A stretch of DNA of 5,146 nt, from the NCBI GenBank assembly GCA_027341315.1, contig DAIENA010000033.1, positions 1 through 5,146 on the forward strand, read 5' to 3'. The translations under genes were made by a program, and so were the position numbers. The notes below the pieces were generated by a model. The model did no database searches. It was not told where the DNA came from and saw only the letters and a list, made by a program, of their open reading frames with translations. This DNA is from an archaeon (lineage in GTDB: Archaea > Nanobdellota > Nanobdellia > Pacearchaeales > GW2011-AR1). Below, piece by piece: positions 1 to 4,598 of this stretch (position 1 is the first letter of the stretch; each line of letters opens with the position of its first letter).

Positions 1-412
1 TTGTAACTAATGTAACCACTGAACCTGAAGAAACATGCTTGTTTGTTAATCCCTCCAAATGTAAATCAGTTATCTGATCCCCATTCATCGCATAAAAATT
101 TTCGTCATTAATTTTAGACTTTTCAATTGCGGTTTTAAAAGCGTCTTCTGTTCCCCCGTTTTCATCATGCTCTGTATAAATTATTTCCACTCCAAATTTT
201 TTTCCATCTTTAAAATAGTCCTTTATTTTTTCTTTTTTGTAAGCGACCCCGATTACTACTTTTTCAATTCCATTTTTTTTCAGCCAAAGAATTATCCTTT
301 CAAGAATTGGTTTTCCTGCAACAGGCACCATTGGTTTTGGAAGCCCGTTTCCGTCCTCTCCGAGCCGTTCACCCTTACCCCCTGCGATAATTACTGCAGT
401 TTTTAAAATCAT
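1..412 (-). CDS. Sugar-nucleotide pyrophosphorylase (NTP transferase), N-terminal part, cut by window edge
   Basis: The frame is open from an ATG at 412 to the window edge, giving 137 residues of a protein that should be roughly 230-350 long. I translated it by hand. It begins MILKTAVIIAGGKGERL and carries the family's nucleotide-binding loop GGKGERL (residues 11-17), the LPKPMVPV segment with the conserved Lys26, and NGDQITDL (110-117), whose Asp112 is the expected metal-binding Asp. The family (RmlA/GDP-mannose pyrophosphorylase/HddC type) joins NTP and a sugar-1-phosphate to make NDP-sugar plus pyrophosphate in the cytoplasm. The PKPMVPVAGKPILE stretch resembles HddC-type and GDP-mannose-type members, but the substrate cannot be fixed from a fragment. 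Odd point: the usual GT(A/G)GA loop reads GTEDA (87-91). It is transcribed away from the dehydratase operon and probably supplies its activated sugar (inference). No Shine-Dalgarno motif precedes the ATG. Class certain, specificity not. Confidence 0.9.
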   Translation of the reverse strand, partial: MILKTAVIIAGGKGERLGEDGNGLPKPMVPVAGKPILERIILWLKKNGIEKVVIGVAYKKEKIKDYFKDGKKFGVEIIYTEHDENGGTEDAFKTAIEKSKINDENFYAMNGDQITDLHLEGLTNKHVSSGSVVTLVT

Positions 413-433
413 CTTATTCTTTTTAGAGACGAC

Positions 434-447
434 ATATTTATAAATAT
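434..447. promoter_or_regulatory. Palindromic archaeal TATA box, possibly shared by the two divergent operons
   Basis: The 53-base gap between the divergent genes contains ATATTTATAAATAT, a perfect 14-base inverted palindrome that fits the archaeal TATA-box consensus. Its centre lies about 25 bases from the plus-strand ATG at 466 and about 28 bases from the minus-strand ATG at 412. Archaeal transcription usually starts about 25-27 bases downstream of the TATA centre, so both transcripts would begin at or within a few bases of their ATG, that is, leaderless. This matches the absence of a Shine-Dalgarno motif before either gene. The six bases flanking the TTTATAAA core (GACATA reading plus, AGAATA reading minus) do not clearly fit the purine-rich BRE that sets direction. 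The promoter call is fairly secure; use in both directions is inference, and the palindrome could also bind a dimeric regulator. Confidence 0.65.
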
Positions 448-465
448 TCTGACTTTTGAAAATTC

Positions 466-1428
466 ATGAAAGTTTTAATTACGGGAATAACTGGATTCAT
501 TGGTTCAGCGCTCGCCCATAAACTTTTGAAGGAAGGACATAAAGTTTATGGATTTATCCGGCACGTCGTCGGGAGAGATTTTGAATCAATACAAGATATT
601 AGAGAAAAAATAAATCTTGTTACGTGTGATGTTAAAGATTATTATTCTGTTAAAAATTCCCTAAGCAAAATTAACCCGGATGTGGTTTTACATCTTGGTG
701 CTCTTTCTCCAGTTAGACTGAGTTTTGAACATCCCTTTGAATTTCAGTTTTCCAATTATATGGCGACAGTAAACGTAGCCGAAGCGATAAAAGAACTTTA
801 TGGGCCTGAAAAAGTGAGATTGATTGTCGCTTCGACCGCAGAAGTCTATGGAATTCAGGACGAAAAACCTTTTACAGAAGATTTAAAACTTGAACCTTCA
901 AGTCCTTATGCCGTTGCAAAAGCTTCAATGGATATGTATATGAGAATGTTCTTTAAAGTATACAATTTCAACGGGGTTATATTAAGAAACTCAAACACTT
1001 TCGGGAGAAAATACGATTCCAGCTTTTTTACAGAATACTTAATAACCCAAATGAGAGATAAAAAAGAAATTTATATTGGGGCACCAAATTCAGTGAGGGA
1101 TTATATGTACGTTGATGACCACGTTAATTCTTACCTTCTTGCGATGAAAACTCCTGAAGCTAAAGGAAATGCATTTAATATTTCTGGAGGTAAAGGGTTT
1201 ACTAATGAAGAATGGACTTTAAAAATTGCAGAACTTATGAATTTTCCTAAAGAGAAAATTCACTTGGGGGAGTATCCTCCGGGATACCCTTACAGACCTC
1301 TTGCTTCCGACCAACCCTATCTTGTTTTAGATTCTTCAAAAGCTCAGAAAATTCTTGGATGGAAACAGACTGTTTCAATTGATGAAGGTTTGAAAAAAAC
1401 AATTGATTATTGGAAAAAAAGAAAATGA
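466..1428 (+). CDS. Extended SDR, GDP-mannose 4,6-dehydratase-like NDP-sugar dehydratase/epimerase
   Basis: A complete 320-residue extended short-chain dehydrogenase/reductase acting on nucleotide sugars. The Rossmann loop GITGFIGS is at residues 7-14. VYGFIR (27-32) has the V-x-G-x-x-R arrangement seen in GDP-mannose 4,6-dehydratases, where the Arg favours NADP. The catalytic set is STAEVYG (123-129; Thr124, Glu126) and Tyr148-x3-Lys152. The Thr-x-Glu pair is typical of 4,6-dehydratases and of UDP-xylose synthases, not of simple 4-epimerases. LSFEHP (85-90) also recalls the SFE-x-P segment of the GDP-mannose enzymes. RDYMYVDDHV (211-220) and LGWK (297-300) are general family motifs. At 320 residues it is shorter than classical GDP-mannose dehydratases (about 340-370). 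The likely product is an NDP-4-keto-6-deoxyhexose. It is the first gene of its operon, with the TATA box just upstream and a 4-base overlap with the next gene. Family certain; exact substrate moderate to low. Confidence 0.88.
   Translation: MKVLITGITGFIGSALAHKLLKEGHKVYGFIRHVVGRDFESIQDIREKINLVTCDVKDYYSVKNSLSKINPDVVLHLGALSPVRLSFEHPFEFQFSNYMATVNVAEAIKELYGPEKVRLIVASTAEVYGIQDEKPFTEDLKLEPSSPYAVAKASMDMYMRMFFKVYNFNGVILRNSNTFGRKYDSSFFTEYLITQMRDKKEIYIGAPNSVRDYMYVDDHVNSYLLAMKTPEAKGNAFNISGGKGFTNEEWTLKIAELMNFPKEKIHLGEYPPGYPYRPLASDQPYLVLDSSKAQKILGWKQTVSIDEGLKKTIDYWKKRK
1425..1428 (+). promoter_or_regulatory. ATGA stop/start overlap: dehydratase to glycosyltransferase
   Basis: The TGA stop at 1426-1428 is nested in the ATG start at 1425-1427. 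No Shine-Dalgarno motif is visible in the A-rich bases upstream, so re-initiation by the terminating ribosome (translational coupling) is the likely way the glycosyltransferase is started. The overlap decides the start codon of that gene. Confidence 0.6.
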
Positions 1429-2519
1429 AAATTGGAATGATTTTTCCAAATCGAGAATTTGAAAAAGCCATCGCTTCGTATTCATATGACCTTGTTGAAA
1501 GTATAAAAAAAACAGCAAGACCTATTGAAGAAATAACTTACTCTGCGGGAAAACCTTTTTCACTTTTTAAAAAAATTAACAGGATATTAAAATTAGATGT
1601 AGTTCATGTTCAACATGAATATAATCTTTTAGGGGGATACGGAATCCCTTTCTTTTTTTTGTACTTTCTTTTATTTCTTTCTAAAAAAAAAGTTGTAACT
1701 ACAATGCACACAGTCCTTTCTCAAAATGAAAAATTTAAAGGAAGTAAATTAAAAACAATTTTGAGAAAAATTCTTTATCTAACTCAAAACAAAATTATAA
1801 AAATCGTTTCGATAAAAACAATTGTCCATGCTAATTTTTTTAAGGAAATTCTCGTAAAAGAATACAAATTCGATCCGGAGGATATTGAAATTTTTCCCCA
1901 AGCAATAATTGAAAATGCAAAAATAATTCCCAAGGAAACTGCTAAAAAAAAGTTTGGATTAAAAGGACCGGTTTATCTTTTTATGGGGGGGATGGTACCT
2001 GATCATGGACATGACATTATAATCAAACAAGCAAAAAAAATTGGACCGACAATTCTTGTTGTTGCAAGCCCCAATGCTGTTAATGACCGAAATAAAAAAA
2101 GAACACAAACTTTTCTGGATGAAAATATAAACTATGTTAAGAAAAATAATCTTGGAAAGTTTGTAAGATTTGATATTTTTGACATCAATGACAAAAAACC
2201 TGAATGGTGGGAATACTTTTCTACCGCTGATTTGGTACTTCTCCCATATCGTGGAGGAATTGGGAGTGGGGTTTTCGCCCATGCAATGGCTGCAGAAAAA
2301 CCCGTCGTTGCGAGCGATATTTCTTTTTTTAGGGAGATTTCAAAAAAATTTGGGTGTGTAAAAATTGTAAATAAAGAGGGAGATTATCCAAAGAAGATTA
2401 AAGAATCTATTAAAGAAAAAAATCTTAAAAAAATGGTTGAAGAATCTAAAAGATATAAACACATATTTGGATTAGGTTCACTTGCGAAAAAATATAAAAC
2501 TCTTTACGAAAAATTATGA
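1425..2519 (+). CDS. Divergent GT4-type (GT-B fold) glycosyltransferase
   Basis: A 364-residue cytoplasmic glycosyltransferase. I chose the ATG at 1425 because it overlaps the previous stop as ATGA and gives a normal N terminus (MKIGMIFPNREFEKAIASYS); an in-frame TTG at 1410 would only add five residues inside the upstream gene. The N-terminal acceptor domain carries VVHVQHEY (59-66), typical of this subfamily, a hydrophobic stretch IPFFFLYFLLFL (74-85) that may touch the membrane, and VTTMHTVL (91-98). The C-terminal donor domain carries LFMGGMVPDHGHD (185-197) and ADLVLLPYRGGIGSGVFAHA (268-287), then AAEKPVVASD (289-298). Unusually, the canonical donor-phosphate Arg and Lys align with Met190 and His194, and both glutamates of E-x7-E align with Gly278 and His286. 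The GSGVFAHAM form belongs, as I recall, to a recurring subfamily, so it is unlikely to be decay. Probable role: adding a sugar to a lipid-linked or surface glycan. Donor and acceptor are unknown. Confidence 0.88.
   Translation: MKIGMIFPNREFEKAIASYSYDLVESIKKTARPIEEITYSAGKPFSLFKKINRILKLDVVHVQHEYNLLGGYGIPFFFLYFLLFLSKKKVVTTMHTVLSQNEKFKGSKLKTILRKILYLTQNKIIKIVSIKTIVHANFFKEILVKEYKFDPEDIEIFPQAIIENAKIIPKETAKKKFGLKGPVYLFMGGMVPDHGHDIIIKQAKKIGPTILVVASPNAVNDRNKKRTQTFLDENINYVKKNNLGKFVRFDIFDINDKKPEWWEYFSTADLVLLPYRGGIGSGVFAHAMAAEKPVVASDISFFREISKKFGCVKIVNKEGDYPKKIKESIKEKNLKKMVEESKRYKHIFGLGSLAKKYKTLYEKL
2516..2519 (+). promoter_or_regulatory. ATGA stop/start overlap: glycosyltransferase to RmlD-like reductase
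   Basis: The TGA at 2517-2519 shares two bases with the ATG at 2516-2518. The upstream bases are A/T-rich without a Shine-Dalgarno motif, suggesting coupled translation. It is the same arrangement as at 1425 and fixes the reductase start. Confidence 0.6.
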
Positions 2520-3370
2520 AAATTTTAATATTTGGAGCTTCTGGTTTTTTAGGAACAAAATTAAAAAAATTGTTTTTAGAGAAAGGGCATGAAGTGTTTG
2601 GAACAGATTTTAATGGAAACTCCGACTTTAAGATTGATGCAACCAAATTTTCTTTAGTTTTAAAAATAATAAAAGAAAAAAAACCTGAGATAGTTATTGA
2701 TACTGTTGGATTAACAAATTCTATAGACTGCGAGAGGAATCCAAAAAAAGCAAAAAACCTTAATTATTTAACTGCAAAAAATATTTCTAAAGCTTGTGAA
2801 ATAAATGGTTCAAAAATGTTTTTCTTTTCTTCTTCATACGTTTTCGACGGAAAAAAAGGAGATTATACTGAGAATGATTCGACAAATCCTCTGGGGGTTT
2901 ATGGAAAAACAAAATTAATGGCTGAAAAAGAGGTTTTGAAAAATAAATGGAACGTGGTGTTTAGAGTTGATATAATGTATGGGTATAATGGAAAAAATTG
3001 TCCAAATGGAATTTTTCAAAAAATAATTGATGGGACAGAAATAGGACTTCTAGAACCGGACCAAAAAAGGAGCCCTCTTTTTGTAGAAGATATTCCTGAG
3101 GTAATTCTAGCTCTCAATAAAATAAATAAGGGGGGAATTTTTCATTTGGCAGGACCGGACAACATTTTAATTAAACATTTTTTAATTTCCCTTGAAAAAA
3201 TAATTAGAACAAAAAGTTTAATAAAAATAGGGAATAATCAAGACTTGAAAATTATTCCAAAAAATTCTAACTTAAACTCAGAAAAAATCAAATCTCTTGG
3301 AATAAAAACAACTCCCCTTGAAGAAGCTCTTAAGATTATTAAAAAACAGATTATTTCCCAAAAACTTTGA
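2516..3370 (+). CDS. RmlD-type NDP-4-keto-6-deoxy-sugar reductase (dTDP-4-dehydrorhamnose reductase family)
   Basis: A complete 284-residue protein, a normal length for the RmlD/RfbD family. This family reduces the 4-keto group of NDP-4-keto-6-deoxyhexoses with NAD(P)H. It shows the Rossmann loop GASGFLG (7-13), TNSIDCERNPKKAKNLN (67-83, the family's D-x-C-E-x-x-P region followed by the N that binds cofactor), SSSYVFDG (105-112) and Tyr129-Gly-Lys-Thr-Lys133 as the catalytic Y-x3-K. RSPLFVEDIPE (185-195) corresponds to the substrate-domain segment R-x-P-x-x-V-x-D. In classical RmlD the strand reads S-T-D-Y-V-F-D-G; here Ser106 and Ser107 replace Thr and Asp, and the Ser106 hydroxyl could still do the job. 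No RmlC-type 3,5-epimerase is present, so rhamnose itself is not indicated by this window. Reducing the product of the first gene in the operon, or its methylated form, is the most natural role. MAT2B-like roles are less likely in this setting. Confidence 0.88.
   Translation: MKILIFGASGFLGTKLKKLFLEKGHEVFGTDFNGNSDFKIDATKFSLVLKIIKEKKPEIVIDTVGLTNSIDCERNPKKAKNLNYLTAKNISKACEINGSKMFFFSSSYVFDGKKGDYTENDSTNPLGVYGKTKLMAEKEVLKNKWNVVFRVDIMYGYNGKNCPNGIFQKIIDGTEIGLLEPDQKRSPLFVEDIPEVILALNKINKGGIFHLAGPDNILIKHFLISLEKIIRTKSLIKIGNNQDLKIIPKNSNLNSEKIKSLGIKTTPLEEALKIIKKQIISQKL
3341..3346 (-). terminator. Possible T-tract terminator of the minus-strand operon
   Basis: Reading the minus strand, six T residues follow the methyltransferase stop codon after a four-base spacer. 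Archaeal RNA polymerase commonly terminates at short oligo-T runs without a hairpin, so this could end the minus transcript. It lies inside the 3' end of the convergent reductase gene. T-runs are frequent in such AT-rich DNA, so the call is weak. Confidence 0.3.
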
Positions 3371-4598
3371 AGTTGGGTAAAGGAACTATAAATTTTCCCC
3401 CATTCTCAAAATAAACTTTTTCTTGCTTTTTTATTTCTTCAAAAAAATGCCAGACCATCACCAGAATATAATCTGGATTAATTTTTCTCAATTCTTCCGG
3501 CGAAACAATAGGAATTAAACTTCCCACAGTCTTTTTACCCCATTTATCTGGATTCTTATCTGCTGCACATGCGATTAATTTTTCATCTAAATTAAAATAT
3601 TGTAAAATAACATTCCCCCTCGTCGATGCGCCATAAACACATATTTTCTTTCCTTTTTCTTTCTCTTCTCGTAAAAAATTTAACAAATCTTTTTTAATTT
3701 TATTTATTCTAGAAGCAAATTCTAAATAAGGTTTGAGAGTGTCTAAACTCATTTCTTTTTCTTTCATTTTTACTAACTCTAACCTTTTTTTACTTCCCTC
3801 TGAACTTTTTATTTTATTATTCCCTTTAAATTTGATGTAAGTTCTAATGCTCCCTCCATTAATCCCGTTTTGAATTATATCAAACACTTCAAGGTTGTAT
3901 TTTTCTAAGAGGTTATTTAATGAAAGAAGAGAATAATACTCTCTATGTTCATGGCAAATATTGTCAAATGCATTATTAGTCAACATTGTTAAAAGATAAT
4001 TCTGTTGAATAACAAGAAGCCCGTCCTTATCTAAACAAGAAACAATGTCTTCCATAAACTTGTTGGGGTTTTCTAGATCATAAAACATTGAAATTGCAGT
4101 TATAATTTTGGCTTTTTTATTTCCAAATTCTTTTTTATAATCTTCATAATTAAAAAAATTATTGATAATATGAAATCCTTTTTCTTTTGCGTCTTTTGCC
4201 ACATTTTTTGAGGGTTCAAAACCCACTAATTTTAAACTTTTATTTGGATAAAAACCCAACAAAGTCCCATCATTACACCCAATATCAATAACCAATTCTC
4301 CCTCCTTGGGACCTGCAATTTTTACTGAAGTCTCGACTATCTCTTTCAAATCTTCTTTTATTGTTGAACTAATCCCTGATTTATACCAGTACTGCTCATT
4401 CCACATAGATTCCGGGGGAGCGTTGTGTTTTAACTGAACAAGTTTGCAATTTTCACAGAGAATCAAATCAAGGGGGCACCTGACCTGGCCGTCGTTATTT
4501 TTATCTACAAAGTTTGTAACGTATTGGTTTCCTAAGCTAATTATTGGGGCCAATTTTTCAGATCCGCAGCTTCTGCACTTTTTTATTTCAATATTCAT
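3351..4598 (-). CDS. Zinc-binding SAM-dependent sugar C-methyltransferase (TylC3/TcaB9 type)
   Basis: A complete 415-residue protein with the three-part layout of NDP-sugar C-methyltransferases, at about the usual length. First comes a zinc-ribbon-like segment with C8-x2-C11 and C48-x2-C51. Next is a class I SAM-binding domain with IDIGCNDGTLL (104-114) and GFEPS (126-130). Then comes the catalytic loop FDNICHEHREYYSL (211-224) and a C-terminal Rossmann-like domain with VYGASTRGNVIL (321-332). Characterised relatives transfer a methyl group from SAM to a carbon next to (or at) a keto group of an NDP-deoxysugar, using a His of the H-E-H motif as base. Relatives usually read Y-H-E-H; here Cys215 replaces that Tyr. 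The start at 4598 overlaps the upstream glycosyltransferase stop as ATGA. A weak GGAG lies 10 bases before it. The natural substrate would be the 4-keto sugar made by the dehydratase of the facing operon (inference). It overlaps the reductase gene tail to tail by 20 bases. Confidence 0.9.
   Translation of the reverse strand: MNIEIKKCRSCGSEKLAPIISLGNQYVTNFVDKNNDGQVRCPLDLILCENCKLVQLKHNAPPESMWNEQYWYKSGISSTIKEDLKEIVETSVKIAGPKEGELVIDIGCNDGTLLGFYPNKSLKLVGFEPSKNVAKDAKEKGFHIINNFFNYEDYKKEFGNKKAKIITAISMFYDLENPNKFMEDIVSCLDKDGLLVIQQNYLLTMLTNNAFDNICHEHREYYSLLSLNNLLEKYNLEVFDIIQNGINGGSIRTYIKFKGNNKIKSSEGSKKRLELVKMKEKEMSLDTLKPYLEFASRINKIKKDLLNFLREEKEKGKKICVYGASTRGNVILQYFNLDEKLIACAADKNPDKWGKKTVGSLIPIVSPEELRKINPDYILVMVWHFFEEIKKQEKVYFENGGKFIVPLPNFKVFGK
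3416..3432 (+). terminator. Possible T-tract terminator of the plus-strand operon
   Basis: Runs of five and six T residues (3417-3421 and 3427-3432) follow the reductase stop by about 46-56 bases on the plus strand. They sit within the coding region of the convergent methyltransferase. No convincing hairpin was found. Oligo-T runs of this kind can terminate archaeal transcripts, but such runs are common by chance here. Confidence 0.3.
4595..4598 (-). promoter_or_regulatory. ATGA stop/start overlap: glycosyltransferase to C-methyltransferase
   Basis: On the minus strand the TGA stop of the glycosyltransferase (4597-4595) is nested with the ATG of the methyltransferase (4598-4596). This implies co-transcription and probably coupled translation, and it fixes the methyltransferase start. 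Confidence 0.6.

Noticed and set aside
167..406. 79-codon plus-strand open frame beginning at 167, rich in Phe and Tyr
   Set aside because: It is antisense to the pyrophosphorylase gene, whose frame has clear family motifs. The Phe-rich content is the complement of Lys-rich codons.
1410..1424. In-frame TTG at 1410 as the start of the first glycosyltransferase
   Set aside because: It would add only M-E-K-K-K inside the previous gene. The ATG at 1425 makes the ATGA junction found at the other boundaries.
1247..1471. Minus-strand open frame across the 3' end of the dehydratase gene
   Set aside because: It lies opposite LGWK and other conserved dehydratase codons and has no recognisable motif or start signal.
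1644..1679. Hydrophobic IPFFFLYFLLFL segment as a true transmembrane helix
   Set aside because: It is only about 12 residues and lies within the N-terminal Rossmann domain between HVQHEY and VTTMHT, so a buried or membrane-touching helix is more likely.
1985..1991. Run of seven G, with nearby A8-A9 and T8 runs, as possible frameshift or phase-variation sites in the glycosyltransferase
   Set aside because: The frame is intact through every run, the encoded residues fit the family (Met-Gly-Gly-Met), and long A/T runs occur throughout this AT-rich DNA.
1959..2361. Short open frames on both strands inside the first glycosyltransferase (1959-2282 minus, 2170-2361 plus)
   Set aside because: They overlap the conserved donor domain in other frames and show no protein family features.
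466..3370. A standard dTDP-rhamnose (RmlABCD) operon
   Set aside because: There is no RmlC epimerase in the window, the SDR looks closer to GDP-mannose dehydratase than to RmlB, and a C-methyltransferase is linked.
3351..4598. The methyltransferase as a DNA or rRNA modification or defence enzyme
   Set aside because: The paired CxxC motifs, the HEH catalytic loop and the C-terminal GAS-x-RG domain are those of sugar C-methyltransferases, and no nuclease or specificity subunit is nearby.
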